Shown here: piece after piece, positions 55,340 through 64,000 of the stretch | Numbering within the stretch: position 1 is the first letter of the stretch | Layout: every line of letters starts with the position of its first letter | Origin: Novosphingobium sp. PC22D | GTDB lineage: Bacteria; Pseudomonadota; Alphaproteobacteria; Sphingomonadales; Sphingomonadaceae | Reading direction: 5' to 3' | Assembly (NCBI RefSeq): GCF_002556635.1 | Contig: NZ_MWMO01000008.1 | Coordinates: forward strand, 62,001-126,000 | DNA: 64,000 nt | Notes under the pieces: model-generated | Told to the model about the DNA's origin: nothing | Seen by the model: only the letters and a program-made list of their open reading frames with translations | Databases searched by the model: none | Made by a program: the position numbers and the translations under genes

Positions 55340-55807
55340 ATGCTATCCATTGCCGCAGCCGCATTTCCGGACGATGCCGAGGTCGTTCTCGCGATCTGGT
55401 GGGAGTTCGTCGCGAGTTCGAGCGTCAGCCTCGATTTCCAGGGCAACGATGCAGAGTTCGCCGATCTTCCCGGCAAGTATGCGCGGCCCGACGGCGGCGT
55501 GCTTCTCGGCAAGGCGGGCGTCGACGTCGCGGGCTGCGTCGCGCTACGCAAGGTCGAAGCGACGATCTGCGAGATGAAGCGGCTCTACGTCAGGCCTGCC
55601 TGGCGGGGCACGGGCCTCGGTCGCGCTCTGGTCGGCGCCGTCATCGCCGAAGCGCGAAACGCGGGCTATGAAGAGATGCGGCTCGACGTAATGCCCCACT
55701 CGCAGGCCGCGCGTCGGCTCTATCGCGATTTCGGCTTCGGCCCGGCCGCCCCTGTTACCTACAACCCCGTGGCCGGTGCGCAGTTTCTCGGTCTGCGCCT
55801 CATCTGA
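55340..55807 (+). CDS. GNAT family N-acetyltransferase
   Basis: The 155-residue GNAT protein has the acetyl-CoA motif RPAWRGTGLGRALVGAVIAE (about 85-104) and NAGYEEMRLDVMPHSQAARRLYRDFGF further on. Substrate unknown. It diverges from padR across the repeat array, so the regulator could affect both. It converges with rpsI, whose terminator lies at 55845-55878. Confidence 0.88.
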   Translation: MLSIAAAAFPDDAEVVLAIWWEFVASSSVSLDFQGNDAEFADLPGKYARPDGGVLLGKAGVDVAGCVALRKVEATICEMKRLYVRPAWRGTGLGRALVGAVIAEARNAGYEEMRLDVMPHSQAARRLYRDFGFGPAAPVTYNPVAGAQFLGLRLI

Positions 55808-55844
55808 AATCGCGCGCAAAGAACGTCGCCCGGAGCGAAGCGCG

Positions 55845-55878
55845 CAAAAGAGAAGGGGCCGCGGTTGCCCGCGACCCC
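55845..55878 (-). terminator. Rho-independent terminator of rplM-rpsI
   Basis: On the minus strand GGGGTCGCGG-GCAA-CCGCGGCCCC forms a 10-bp stem (one U-G pair) followed by TTCTCTTTT, 26 bp after the rpsI stop. Confidence 0.85.
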
Positions 55879-55904
55879 TGGGTGCAGTCGGATGTTTCGA
55901 AGTC

Positions 55905-56426
55905 TTAGCGCTTCGAGAACTGGAAGCTGCGGCGGGCCTTGGCGCGACCGTACTTCTTGCGCTCGACCACGCGGCTGTCGCGGGTGAGGAAGCCGGCGGT
56001 CTTGACCGTGCTGCGCAGCGCGGGCTCGTACTTCGACAGGGCCTGGCTGATGCCGTGCTTGACGGCGCCGGCCTGTCCCGAGAGCCCGCCGCCCTTGACG
56101 GTGGCGACGACGTCGTACTGCTCGGCGCGGTCGGTGATCGCGAAAGGCTGGTTGATGACGAGGCGCAGCGTCGGACGCGCGAAGTAGACTTCCTGGTCAC
56201 GGCCATTGACGGTGATCTTGCCGCTGCCGGGCTTCAGCCAGACGCGGGCGACCGCGTCCTTGCGGCGGCCGGTGGCATAGGCGCGGCCCTGCGCGTCGAG
56301 TTCCTGCTCGCGCAGCGGCGTGGTCGGGGCGGCGGGAACGGCCTCGATGGTCTCGGCGCCCTCGGGCGCGTCGCCGGTGAGATCCTTGAGTTCGGACAGG
56401 CTCTGGACGGTATCGGTGTCGGACAT
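55905..56426 (-). CDS. rpsI: 30S ribosomal protein S9
   Basis: The C-terminal 130 residues are S9, with [20 protein letters not shown] and the basic tail ending RRSFQFSKR. An N-terminal extension of about 45 acidic residues precedes it (total 173), as in many alphaproteobacteria. It overlaps the rplM stop by 1 bp (TAATG). Confidence 0.96.
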   Translation of the reverse strand: MSDTDTVQSLSELKDLTGDAPEGAETIEAVPAAPTTPLREQELDAQGRAYATGRRKDAVARVWLKPGSGKITVNGRDQEVYFARPTLRLVINQPFAITDRAEQYDVVATVKGGGLSGQAGAVKHGISQALSKYEPALRSTVKTAGFLTRDSRVVERKKYGRAKARRSFQFSKR

Positions 56427-56905
56427 TACGCGCCCACCTTGTTCTTGCGGTTCATGGAAGCAACGTCGAGCGGCTGGGGCTGGGTGCCCGCGTGCGGATG
56501 CTCGGCGCCGGCATAGAGGTGCAGCGCGCGCATCTGGTCGCGGCCGAGCGGGCCGCGCGGGATCATGCGCTCAACCGCCTTTTCGAGCACGCGCTCGGGG
56601 AAACGGCCGTCGAGCACCTTCTCGGCGGTCACGCCCTTGATGCCGCCGGCATAGCCGGTGTGCTTGTAATAGGTCTTGGTCGCGCGCTTGTTGCCGGTAA
56701 AGCGCACCTTGTCGGCGTTGATCACGACGACGTGATCACCGCAATCGACGTGCGGGGTGAAGCTCGGCTTGTGCTTGCCGCGCAGCAGGTCGGCGATGAC
56801 GACCGCGAGGCGGCCGACCACGAGACCTTCGGCATCGATCAGATGCCAATTCTTTTCCACCTCGGCCGGCTTGATCGACCGGGTGACCTTGGTAAGCGCC
56901 TTCAT
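56426..56905 (-). CDS. rplM: 50S ribosomal protein L13
   Basis: The 159-residue protein has [20 protein letters not shown] and [18 protein letters not shown], both typical of L13. It is upstream of rpsI in the standard order. A candidate promoter lies about 75-100 bp upstream of the start. Confidence 0.97.
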   Translation of the reverse strand: MKALTKVTRSIKPAEVEKNWHLIDAEGLVVGRLAVVIADLLRGKHKPSFTPHVDCGDHVVVINADKVRFTGNKRATKTYYKHTGYAGGIKGVTAEKVLDGRFPERVLEKAVERMIPRGPLGRDQMRALHLYAGAEHPHAGTQPQPLDVASMNRKNKVGA

Positions 56906-56978
56906 GGCTGGTCTATCCCTATGTATGTTCGCGTCGACCGAGCGTGCCGGATGATCGGCCCACGGTCGGGAAGGCGCG

Positions 56979-57007
56979 CCAATCGTCGAAACCGGCTCGC
57001 AAGTCAA
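56979..57007 (-). promoter_or_regulatory. Candidate promoter of rplM-rpsI
   Basis: On the minus strand TTGACT (57002-57007) and GATTGG (56979-56984) are spaced by 17 bp. The -35 hexamer is close to consensus; the -10 is weak. The gap also carries the inverted repeat at 57029-57046. Confidence 0.45.
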
Positions 57008-57028
57008 GCGAAACAGGGGTTTTGCGCG

Positions 57029-57046
57029 GAGGTAAAATAATACCTC
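57029..57046. repeat. Inverted repeat GAGGTA-N6-TACCTC
   Basis: GAGGTA and TACCTC flank an AT-rich AAATAA spacer between the exported-protein gene and rplM. It lies upstream of the candidate rplM promoter and could be a regulatory dyad or the 3' hairpin of the gene upstream. Confidence 0.4.
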
Positions 57047-57054
57047 ACGGAATC

Positions 57055-57765
57055 TCACCCGATCGGCGCGAGGGTCCAGCGCTCGGTTGCCACCATGTCG
57101 CGGCCGCCCAGCCGCGTGGTCACTCGACGCACGAAATCCGAAAGCAATCCCGTGCGATCGTCGGCATCGGCCTCGATATCGACGATGAACGCCGCGCCAG
57201 CGTTGCCCTGAGAGGAGGCGCGGCGCGCGCCCGTCGCCGGCCGGAAGAGATCGACGGGCCATTCGGTGCGAGTCGGACTGCGCGCGATCCCGTCGACGAA
57301 GGCGGAGGCGGTGCGCGCTTCGCTTCGGGACAGATCGGCCGAGCGGATCATCGCGCGCGCCGCCGCCTGCGCGCGCGGATCGAGCGTGGCGGCACGTTCG
57401 GTCTTTCCGGCGAGCAGCCGGCCCTCGGCATCGAGCCGCATCGGGAACAGCCCGGTATCGGGCCGGGCGCGCTCCAGCGCGGCGAGTGCTTCCAGCTTCG
57501 CGGGCACCTCGACCTTGACCGACAGCAGCTTGCCCTCGATCCGGTAGCCGCCGGAATCGGGAAGGAACCGGATCTCGTAGGTGCGCCGGGCGCGGACCAG
57601 CTTGCCGTCGAACAGTGTCCGCTCGACGGTCCGGGTCAGCAGCATCGGGCTTTCGGGCGGCGCGAAGGTCGTCGCCGGAGGGCCGGACTGCGCCGAGAGC
57701 GGCGTGGCGCAGGCCAGCGCCGCAACGAGGAGCAGTTCGCTCGCGAGACGCATCATGGCACCCAT
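57055..57765 (-). CDS. Exported protein of unknown function
   Basis: The 236-residue protein has a signal peptide ([20 protein letters not shown]). The rest has a beta-rich pattern with [20 protein letters not shown] and [21 protein letters not shown] cannot assign a family. Two adjacent Met codons (residues 4-5) are alternative starts. Its ATG overlaps the cutA stop (ATGA), so the two are cotranslated. Confidence 0.75.
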   Translation of the reverse strand: MGAMMRLASELLLVAALACATPLSAQSGPPATTFAPPESPMLLTRTVERTLFDGKLVRARRTYEIRFLPDSGGYRIEGKLLSVKVEVPAKLEALAALERARPDTGLFPMRLDAEGRLLAGKTERAATLDPRAQAAARAMIRSADLSRSEARTASAFVDGIARSPTRTEWPVDLFRPATGARRASSQGNAGAAFIVDIEADADDRTGLLSDFVRRVTTRLGGRDMVATERWTLAPIG

Positions 57766-58100
57766 CAGGTCCCCAGCGCCGCGAGCCAGGCGCGCGTCGC
57801 CGGCGCCGCCGCGTCGCAGCGCCAGCCGACCACAGCCGGGTCCTCGTAGGGATGGAGTTCGGCGAGGCGGTCCACGGCCGCCGCCAAGAGATCGCCATTG
57901 GTCTTGAGCACGGCCACGACTTCGTCGGCGCTTTGGGTCTGCCCCTTCCAGACGAAAAGCGAGCGAACGCCCGAAACGATGTTGCCGCAAGCCGCAAGCT
58001 CGTGTTCGAGCATCCAGGTCACGGCCCGGCTCGCCGAATCAATATCGGGGAACGGCGCCCAGATCATCGCCGCGACGGCATCGGATACGGGCTCGGTCAC
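57765..58100 (-). CDS. cutA: Divalent cation tolerance protein CutA
   Basis: The 111-residue protein matches CutA, a trimeric ferredoxin-like fold, with [18 protein letters not shown] and [12 protein letters not shown]. It is linked to metal tolerance, though the exact role is disputed. The GTG start overlaps the heme A synthase stop (GTGA). Confidence 0.93.
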   Translation of the reverse strand: MTEPVSDAVAAMIWAPFPDIDSASRAVTWMLEHELAACGNIVSGVRSLFVWKGQTQSADEVVAVLKTNGDLLAAAVDRLAELHPYEDPAVVGWRCDAAAPATRAWLAALGT

Positions 58101-59152
58101 AGGCGCCTGCCGAGGGCATGGGCGCCCCAGACCGTCGCGGCGACCAGCAGCGCGCCGGTCAACTGGTGCGCCGCGGCCAGCCAGAGCGAGACGCCCGACC
58201 AGACCGTGGCGATGCCCAGCAGGATCTGCGGCCCGAAGGCGCAATGGATCGCGACCGAGACGTCGCGGCGGTGCACGCCACGCAGGCGCCGGGCCATCAC
58301 CACCAGCACGAACACGGTGACCCAGGCCCACCAGCGGTGGATGAAATGGACGAGGTAGGGATCGGAAACGAGCGCGCCCGCCGACCATTCCACGCCCTCG
58401 GGAAAGAGGCTGCCCTGCATCAGCGGCCAGGCGTCGAGGCTGAACCAGCCCGCGCCGGCGACGACGCCCGCGCGCAGCCCGGCGAGAAGCGCGCCGTAGA
58501 AGAGCTGGATCGCGAGCACCACGAGCGGGACGATCCCGGCGCGATTGAGCCGCGACGGCGCCTGGCCGTGTTCGAGCCGGCCGAGGTCGAGCGCGGTCCA
58601 TACCAGCCCGCCCAGCGTCGTCAGCGCGACGAGCAGGTGCGCGGCGAGCCGGAAATGGCTGACCTTGACGTCGGCCGAAAGGCCCGAGGAAACCATCCAC
58701 CAGCCAACCGCGCCTTGCAGCCCGCCGAGCGCGAGCAGGGCCAGAAGGCGCGGCTTGTAGCCGAGCGGTATCGTCCCGCGCATCCAGAAGAACGCGAGCG
58801 GCAGCGCGAAGGCAAGGCCGATCAGCCTTGCCAGCAGGCGGTGAACCCATTCCCAGAAATAGATGAACTTGTACTGCGCGAGCGTCATGCCCGCCGGACC
58901 GTTCACCTCGACATATTGCGGGATGCGCTTGTAGGCGTCGAACTCGGCCTGCCACTGCGCGTCGCTCAAGGGCGGGATCGCGCCGGTCACCGGCTTCCAT
59001 TCGGTGATTGAAAGGCCCGATTCGGTCAGCCTCGTGATGCCGCCGACGACGACGATGGCGATGACCATGCAGGCGACGCAGATCAGCCAGAGCCGCATCG
59101 GCCGAATGTCATCGCTGGTCCCGATGATCGGGCGACTGTCGGATAAACTCAT
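58097..59152 (-). CDS. ctaA: Heme A synthase (CtaA/Cox15)
   Basis: The 351-residue protein is a heme A synthase of the Cox15 type used by alphaproteobacteria, converting heme O to heme A for cytochrome oxidase. It has eight predicted spans and the motifs GGITRLTESGLSITEWKPVTG near the N-terminus and LVHFIHRWWAWVTVF with conserved His residues. It starts the cutA operon. Confidence 0.95.
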   Translation of the reverse strand: MSLSDSRPIIGTSDDIRPMRLWLICVACMVIAIVVVGGITRLTESGLSITEWKPVTGAIPPLSDAQWQAEFDAYKRIPQYVEVNGPAGMTLAQYKFIYFWEWVHRLLARLIGLAFALPLAFFWMRGTIPLGYKPRLLALLALGGLQGAVGWWMVSSGLSADVKVSHFRLAAHLLVALTTLGGLVWTALDLGRLEHGQAPSRLNRAGIVPLVVLAIQLFYGALLAGLRAGVVAGAGWFSLDAWPLMQGSLFPEGVEWSAGALVSDPYLVHFIHRWWAWVTVFVLVVMARRLRGVHRRDVSVAIHCAFGPQILLGIATVWSGVSLWLAAAHQLTGALLVAATVWGAHALGRRL

Positions 59153-59204
59153 GCGGCGACGTCCTGCGCCCTCATGCCAGCGAGTTCAAGAGGGTGCGGT
59201 CGGG

Positions 59205-59234
59205 CTTGCAATTTGATGATATACTATTACACAG
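59205..59234. promoter_or_regulatory. AT-rich stretch upstream of the MerC-like gene
   Basis: A run containing TTGCAATTTGATGATATACTAT stands out against the GC-rich context. It has TATACT as a possible -10, but no -35 at proper spacing. It may be a promoter or a metal-regulator site. Confidence 0.3.
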
Positions 59235-59242
59235 CCAAGACC

Positions 59243-59614
59243 ATGCGCGATGCCCTGTCCCATCTCCGTGATCGGCTCGATCACACCGGCCTGCTGCTGT
59301 CGGGGCTGTGCGCCGTCCATTGCGTGCTCAGCGTCGTGATCGTCTCCGCGCTGGGCCTCGGCGGGCAATTCCTGCTCGACCCGCATATCCATGAGGTCGG
59401 TCTCGCGCTGGCGCTCGCGATCGGTGGTATCTCGCTCGGCTTTGGCGTCCTGCGCCACGGGCGGCTGGGACCTTTGCTCATCGGGGCGGCGGGTCTGGCG
59501 CTCATGGCGGCGGCCATCTCGGTTCCGCACGGCACCGGGGAGGCCGCGCTGACCGTCATTGGCGTGGCGCTGGTGGCCCTGGCGCACATCAGGAACTTGC
59601 GCCCGCAGACGTGA
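59243..59614 (+). CDS. MerC-like small membrane protein
   Basis: The 123-residue protein (from ATG 59243) has four predicted spans with [20 protein letters not shown], carrying a Cys-x3-Cys pair as in MerC mercury transporters. Similar domain proteins in sphingomonads have no proven role. The upstream in-frame ATG at 59216 would add nine residues coded by an AT-rich stretch. It is followed by thiSG. Confidence 0.7.
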   Translation: MRDALSHLRDRLDHTGLLLSGLCAVHCVLSVVIVSALGLGGQFLLDPHIHEVGLALALAIGGISLGFGVLRHGRLGPLLIGAAGLALMAAAISVPHGTGEAALTVIGVALVALAHIRNLRPQT

Positions 59615-59631
59615 ACGCTATCTGCGAGACT

Positions 59632-60627
59632 ATGCCGCAGGATCTCCAGCTTACCGTCAACGGCGAATCGCACCGGATCGCATCGGGTGCCAGCATCGCC
59701 GATCTCGTCATGCGTCTCGACCTCGATCCCGCCAAGGTGGCGGTCGAGCGCAACGGCACCGTCGTGCCGCGATCGACGCTCGCCTCGGCCGGACTCGGCA
59801 ACGGCGACGTGCTCGAAATCGTCCACTTCGTCGGCGGCGGCGATCATGCCGGTCCGGCGCCGGACACCTGGAGCGTGGCCGGGCGCACGTTCCGTTCGCG
59901 CCTGATCGTCGGCACCGGCAAGTACAAGGACTTCGCGCAGAACGCCGCCGCGCTCGAGGCGAGCGGGGCTGAGCTCGTCACCGTCGCGGTGCGCCGCGTC
60001 AACGTGTCGGACCCAAAGGCGCCGATGCTTACCGATTACATCGATCCCAAGAAGGTAACCTACCTACCCAACACCGCGGGCTGCTTCACCGCCGAGGAGG
60101 CGATCCGCACGCTGCGCCTCGCGCGCGAGGCGGGCGGCTGGGACCTGGTCAAGCTCGAGGTGCTGGGCGAGGCGCGTACGCTCTATCCCGACATGCGCGA
60201 GACGCTGAAGGCGACGGAAGTGCTTGCCAAGGAAGGCTTTTCGCCGATGGTCTACTGCGTCGACGATCCGATCGCGGCCAAGCAGCTCGAGGAAGCCGGC
60301 GCGGTCGCGATCATGCCGCTGGGCGCGCCGATCGGCTCGGGCCTCGGCATCCAGAACCGCGTGACGATCCGCCTCATCGTCGAGGGGGCCAGCGTTCCGG
60401 TGCTCGTCGACGCGGGAGTGGGGACCGCGTCGGATGCGGCCGTGGCGATGGAGCTGGGTTGCGAAGGCGTGCTGATGAACACCGCGATCGCCGAAGCGAA
60501 GGACCCGATCCGGATGGCGCGCGCGATGCGGCTGGCCGTCGAGGCGGGACGCGACGCCTACCTCGCCGGACGCATGGCGACGCGCAAGTACGCCGATCCG
60601 TCGAGCCCGCTGGCGGGTCTTATCTGA
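59632..60627 (+). CDS. thiSG: Fused sulfur carrier ThiS and thiazole synthase ThiG
   Basis: The 331-residue protein is two thiamine-pathway parts in one chain. Residues 1-70 are ThiS-like, beginning [12 protein letters not shown] and ending FVGGG (66-70), and residues from about 78 are ThiG, with catalytic Lys174 in LVKLEVLG and [11 protein letters not shown]. ThiS normally needs a free C-terminal Gly-Gly for thiocarboxylate; here it is buried in the linker. The start at 59632 is preferred over a GTG at 59611 that overlaps the upstream stop. Confidence 0.92.
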   Translation: MPQDLQLTVNGESHRIASGASIADLVMRLDLDPAKVAVERNGTVVPRSTLASAGLGNGDVLEIVHFVGGGDHAGPAPDTWSVAGRTFRSRLIVGTGKYKDFAQNAAALEASGAELVTVAVRRVNVSDPKAPMLTDYIDPKKVTYLPNTAGCFTAEEAIRTLRLAREAGGWDLVKLEVLGEARTLYPDMRETLKATEVLAKEGFSPMVYCVDDPIAAKQLEEAGAVAIMPLGAPIGSGLGIQNRVTIRLIVEGASVPVLVDAGVGTASDAAVAMELGCEGVLMNTAIAEAKDPIRMARAMRLAVEAGRDAYLAGRMATRKYADPSSPLAGLI

Positions 60628-60744
60628 GGCTTACAGGGCCCCCACGCAGTGCCCCGCTGGCATGGTTAACGGCTTGGCAACGCAGCTGTGTTCAATTGGC
60701 GTCGCAGGGACGGGCAGGTCCTTGTGTCGCATAAGGTCACGAAC

Positions 60745-61272
60745 ATGGGTCACACGGGTACCGCGAGCCTCACGATCAGCGAGCTGCGCGAATTCGCGAG
60801 CTTCAACGCGAGCGAGCAACGCTACATCAAGTGCAGTCTCGATGTCGGCCTCGGCCGTCAGGACGCCGTCAAGCTCTGGGCGCGCGATGGCGACGAAGTC
60901 GCCGCGATTCGCGCGCAATACGCGGCCTATGAAGACCTGCGCGCGCTGCGTTCGATGATCCCCGACAGCGACGATTACGACGGCGTCGAGACCTTCATGG
61001 GCAAGCTCGTGCGCGTTTCCGCCTTCGACCTTTCGCAGAACAAGCTGGCGAGCTTCTCGGCCTATCGCTTCTTGTACGAGCGGCTGCTCGGTGCGAGCGT
61101 GCGTCAGTGGCTTCCCGGCGCGTTCTGCGGCGCTGCCGCGCTGCCGCTGATCCGCCCCGACCGGCGCAAGCTGCTGCTGCACTCGATCAGCGAGGCCGCC
61201 GCGACCGCGCCCGGCTGGTCGGACCGCGAGCCGAGCTTCTTTCCCGAATGGATCGAGAAGGAAGCCGCCTGA
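60745..61272 (+). CDS. Protein of unknown function
   Basis: The 175-residue protein (from ATG 60745, with AAGG 8 bp upstream) has no transmembrane segment. Notable are LTISELREFASFNASEQRY at the start and a C-terminal GWSDREPSFFPEWIEKEAA. I do not recognise a family. A GTG at 60688 would add 19 residues. It converges with the zinc-ribbon peptidase gene. Confidence 0.65.
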   Translation: MGHTGTASLTISELREFASFNASEQRYIKCSLDVGLGRQDAVKLWARDGDEVAAIRAQYAAYEDLRALRSMIPDSDDYDGVETFMGKLVRVSAFDLSQNKLASFSAYRFLYERLLGASVRQWLPGAFCGAAALPLIRPDRRKLLLHSISEAAATAPGWSDREPSFFPEWIEKEAA

Positions 61273-61325
61273 GGCGGCAGCCGACGGGAGGGCGTCCCTG
61301 CCGCTCCGCGCCCCGCCGCCGGGCG

Positions 61326-62423
61326 CTAGGCCGCCTGCGCCTCATGCGGTTCTTCGCGGGCGCCGGCGAGAACGCGCTGCACGAAGTCGAGCTTGGCGAC
61401 GATCATATCGGACAAATGGAACGGGTAGAGGTCGGGCAGGCCCATGCTGCGGTTCATCGCATTCATCGCGAACGAAAGCGGCCCCATCGCCTCGGCGAGC
61501 GTCTTCGCGTCCGCGCTGTAGGGATCGAAGCCCAGCGACACGTCGAATTCCTTGCGCCGCCCGTATGGCGATGACGGTGCGAGATCGAAGCCGTCCGCGG
61601 TCGCCAGCACGTCGACCATGTGCAGGTAGTGCGCGAAGGTTTCGGCGAAATCCTCCCAGGGATGCATCGTCGCGTACTGGCTGACGTAGTCGTCGGTCCA
61701 GACCTTGCCGCGCTCGCCGTAGTGCTCTTGCATTGATTGCTGGTAATCGACGCGCTCGTCGCCGAACAATTCGCGGCATGCGGCCAGCGCGTCCTCGTCG
61801 GTTTCGACGAGCCGCGACCAGAAATGATGGCCGACCTCGTGGCGGAAATGGCCGAGCAGCGTGCGATAGGGCTCGCCCATCTTGTGGCGGATGCGCTCGC
61901 GCTCGGCATCGTCCGCCTCGATCAGGTTGAGCGTGACGAGGCCGCTGTCGTGCCCGGTCGCGATCTGCGGATTGCCCGCCTGCTCGGCCGCCGGATCGTA
62001 GAGGAAGTCGAAGGCGAGGCCCTGCACGCCCGGCCGTTCCTGAGCCTTGGTCTCCAGCGGCAGGCCGAGCTTGAGCAAGGTGTGGAACAGCCGGCGCTTG
62101 GCTTCCTCGATCTTGGCCCAGCGCGGCGGCACCGAGGGTTCGGTGATGTCGGGAATCGTGCGGTTGTGCCGGCAGGCGCGGCACATCGGGGTGTGGTCGT
62201 CGGTGGCGACGAGCCAGTTGCAGATGCCGTAGTCGTTGTTGTTGGCGCATACGACCACATCCGCCTTCTCGCCGTCGATGTCGCGCCAGACGGTCGCGTT
62301 GTCGGCGAGGAAGCGGAACCCGTCGAGCGCGGGATCGTAGCCCAGCGTCGCCCGGCATCCGGGACAGACCCGGACTTCGAAATGATTGAGGCGATGACAA
62401 TTGGGGCAGGCGTAGGGGCGCAT
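61326..62423 (-). CDS. Zinc-ribbon and metallopeptidase protein
   Basis: The 365-residue protein has an N-terminal zinc ribbon (Cys6, 9, 20, 23), a second cysteine set (59, 68, 81, 84) and a predicted peptidase with HEVGH at 195-199 followed by HFW. It is typed as a zinc-binding metallopeptidase of unknown target. A later GERGKVWTDDYVSQYATMHP is conserved in the family. It lies downstream of the acyl-CoA synthetase gene, with a 100-bp gap. Confidence 0.85.
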   Translation of the reverse strand: MRPYACPNCHRLNHFEVRVCPGCRATLGYDPALDGFRFLADNATVWRDIDGEKADVVVCANNNDYGICNWLVATDDHTPMCRACRHNRTIPDITEPSVPPRWAKIEEAKRRLFHTLLKLGLPLETKAQERPGVQGLAFDFLYDPAAEQAGNPQIATGHDSGLVTLNLIEADDAERERIRHKMGEPYRTLLGHFRHEVGHHFWSRLVETDEDALAACRELFGDERVDYQQSMQEHYGERGKVWTDDYVSQYATMHPWEDFAETFAHYLHMVDVLATADGFDLAPSSPYGRRKEFDVSLGFDPYSADAKTLAEAMGPLSFAMNAMNRSMGLPDLYPFHLSDMIVAKLDFVQRVLAGAREEPHEAQAA

Positions 62424-62523
62424 TTGACTTTGATCCGAAACGGCGCCCGGTCGCGGGCGATATCGGCCATGGGAACGTCATGCGCGGCGTTCCGTTCCCG
62501 TTTCGGCGCAGCGCCTGCCGCGC

Positions 62524-64000
62524 CTAGCTCTTGTACAGCGCGTCGAGCCGGGGGCCGTAGCGTTCCTTGAGCTTGTGGCGGCGGATCTTGAGGCTCGGCG
62601 TCATTTCCTCGTTCTCGATCGCGAAGGCCTCGTCGGCGAAGATGAACTGACGCACCTTCTCGACGACTGAAAGGTCGAGGTTCACCCGGTCGATCGCCGC
62701 GCGCACCGCGGCGCGGAATTCGGCGGTCGCGCTCAGCACCGCCATGTCCTGCGGCTGGCCGTTGGCCTGGGCCCAGACATCGGCCCATTCGGGATCGGGC
62801 ACGATCAGGCCGACGAGATAGGGGCGCCGGTCGCCGCTCACCATCGCCTGGGCGATCTCGGGTTGCAGCGTGAGCATCGTCTCGACCTTCTGCGGCGAGA
62901 CGTTGTCGCCCTTGTCGTTGACGATCATGTCCTTCTTGCGGTCGGTGATGCGGATGCGGCCCTTCTCGTCGATATGGCCGATGTCGCCGCTGTGCAGCCA
63001 GCCGTCCTTGAGCACCGCGCGCGAGGCCGCCTCGTTGGCCCAGTAGCCGTGCATCACCAGCTCGCCGCGCACGAGGATCTCGCCGTCCTCGGCGATCTTC
63101 ACTTCGGTTCCGTGGAGCGGCGGGCCCACGGTGTCCATCTTGATCCCCGCGCCGGGCCGGTTGCAGCTAATCACCGGGCCGGCCTCGGTCTGGCCGTACC
63201 CTTGCAGCAGTGTCAGCCCCATCGACTGGAAAAAGCCGCCGAGACCCGGATTGAGCGGCGCGCCGCCCGAGACGAGCGCCTTGAGCCGCCCACCGAACTT
63301 GGCCCGTATCTTGGGCCGCAGCGTCCGGTCGAGCATCAACGAAAGCACGCTGTCGCCCGGGCGCCACTTGCGCCGAGCCTTGCGCGAGCCGATGCCGATC
63401 GCGCAGTCCATCAGCAGCTTGGGCACCTTGCCCTGCTTCTCGATCTGCTTGGCGATGCGCGTGCGCAGCACTTCGAACAGGCGCGGCACCACGACCATGA
63501 TGGTCGGCTTCACCTCCTCGATATTGCCGGCGAGCTTGTCGAGCGCCTCGGCGTAGTAGATCTGCGCGCCGAGCCCGATCGGCAGGTATTGTCCGCCAGT
63601 GTGCTCGTAGGCGTGGCTGAGCGGCAGGAACGAGAGGAACACCTCGTCCTCCCACGCGAAGTCCTCGGCGATGATCCGCGCGCAGCCGTCGACATTGTGC
63701 AGGATCATGCCGTGGTGCTGGCGCACCCCGCGCGGCGCGCCGCCGGTACCGCTGGTGTAGATCAGGCAGGCGAGGTCGCCGCGCCCGATCCGGGCGATCC
63801 GTTCCCCGACCGCCGCTTCGGCCGCGAGCGCGTCGCCGAGGCCCAGCGCGTGCCAGTCGTGCACGGTGAAACCGCCGCCCTGCATCTGCCGGACCGGCTC
63901 CATCGCGATGACGAACTGGCACAAGTCGGTCTGCATCACCGCGGGCAGCAGCGCCTTGGCCAGCTTGGCGCTCGAGACGATCACCGCCCGCGCGCCCGAG
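62524..64000 (-). CDS. Long-chain acyl-CoA synthetase (AMP-forming), 3' part
   Basis: The last 492 codons of an AMP-forming acyl-CoA synthetase; the 5' end lies beyond the window. The ATP/AMP motif reads YTSGTGGAPRGV, a variant of TSGTTGxPKG, followed by GYGQTEAGP and HSGDIGHIDEKGRIRITDRKK with the adenylation-loop residues. The acyl group is probably a fatty acid. Confidence 0.93.
   Translation of the reverse strand, partial: SGARAVIVSSAKLAKALLPAVMQTDLCQFVIAMEPVRQMQGGGFTVHDWHALGLGDALAAEAAVGERIARIGRGDLACLIYTSGTGGAPRGVRQHHGMILHNVDGCARIIAEDFAWEDEVFLSFLPLSHAYEHTGGQYLPIGLGAQIYYAEALDKLAGNIEEVKPTIMVVVPRLFEVLRTRIAKQIEKQGKVPKLLMDCAIGIGSRKARRKWRPGDSVLSLMLDRTLRPKIRAKFGGRLKALVSGGAPLNPGLGGFFQSMGLTLLQGYGQTEAGPVISCNRPGAGIKMDTVGPPLHGTEVKIAEDGEILVRGELVMHGYWANEAASRAVLKDGWLHSGDIGHIDEKGRIRITDRKKDMIVNDKGDNVSPQKVETMLTLQPEIAQAMVSGDRRPYLVGLIVPDPEWADVWAQANGQPQDMAVLSATAEFRAAVRAAIDRVNLDLSVVEKVRQFIFADEAFAIENEEMTPSLKIRRHKLKERYGPRLDALYKS

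Noticed and set aside
59614..59640. A thiamine pyrophosphate riboswitch before thiSG
   Set aside because: There is almost no untranslated space between the MerC-like gene and thiSG, and no TPP-box sequence was seen there.

Overview
The window is a piece of the main chromosome of a GC-rich alphaproteobacterium, most likely of the order Sphingomonadales (Erythrobacteraceae/Sphingomonadaceae). The grounds are family content (CarD next to FdxA, UrcA, DUF6489, DUF1491, DUF2497/PopZ, an SUV3-like helicase, a cysteine-free Mg-type HemB), very GC-rich wobble positions, and the conserved order parB-parA-rsmG-mnmG-mnmE-rho-hemE / PPDK regulator-maf-aroE-coaE-dnaQ. That order places the window at the chromosomal origin. 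I see no mobile element, prophage, CRISPR array, tRNA or rRNA.

Left part (1-21.1 kb): the 3' end of clpA with its terminator; a DNA-repair exonuclease-ligase pair; a truncated haemoglobin; small DUF genes; a gamma-carbonic anhydrase; a membrane protein with a spermidine-synthase-like domain; an acetyltransferase; hemB and an M23 peptidase; and, divergently, an SUV3-like helicase, an S4 RNA-binding protein, fdxA and carD. Then come a lipoprotein, a Sua5-type tRNA modification enzyme, an AAA ATPase, a sorbosone-dehydrogenase-like protein, a free methionine sulfoxide reductase and a glycine-zipper envelope protein.

Origin region (21.1-39 kb): leftward parB-parA-rsmG-mnmG-mnmE with three parS-like sites, then DUF6489. 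Between mnmE and rho lie a small rightward cluster (dienelactone hydrolase, glutamate-synthase-like protein, quinone oxidoreductase) and leftward terC. Leftward rho, hemJ and hemE follow. The 364-bp gap after hemE has a 13% GC segment, DnaA-box-like nonamers and three GANTC sites, and is proposed as oriC. To its right the PPDK regulator, maf, aroE, coaE, dnaQ, hpf and ptsN all read rightward, so the genes next to the gap diverge from it.

Right part (39-64 kb): a cell-wall hydrolase, exonuclease III, erpA, a CBS protein, a ferredoxin-fold protein, a PopZ-like protein with TolC and a degenerate PCMT, class I fumarase, a LytS/LytTR two-component pair facing a urcA gene with tandem direct repeats in its promoter region, a lipid-kinase-like protein with a phosphoesterase, a PadR-DUF1700-DUF2807 operon with an iterated operator-like array, rplM-rpsI, cutA and heme A synthase, a MerC-like protein with a fused ThiS-ThiG, a zinc-ribbon metallopeptidase and the 3' part of an acyl-CoA synthetase gene.

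Most genes are housekeeping. The points that merit follow-up are the origin, the parS sites inside rsmG, the PadR and urcA repeat arrays, and the ThiS-ThiG fusion.
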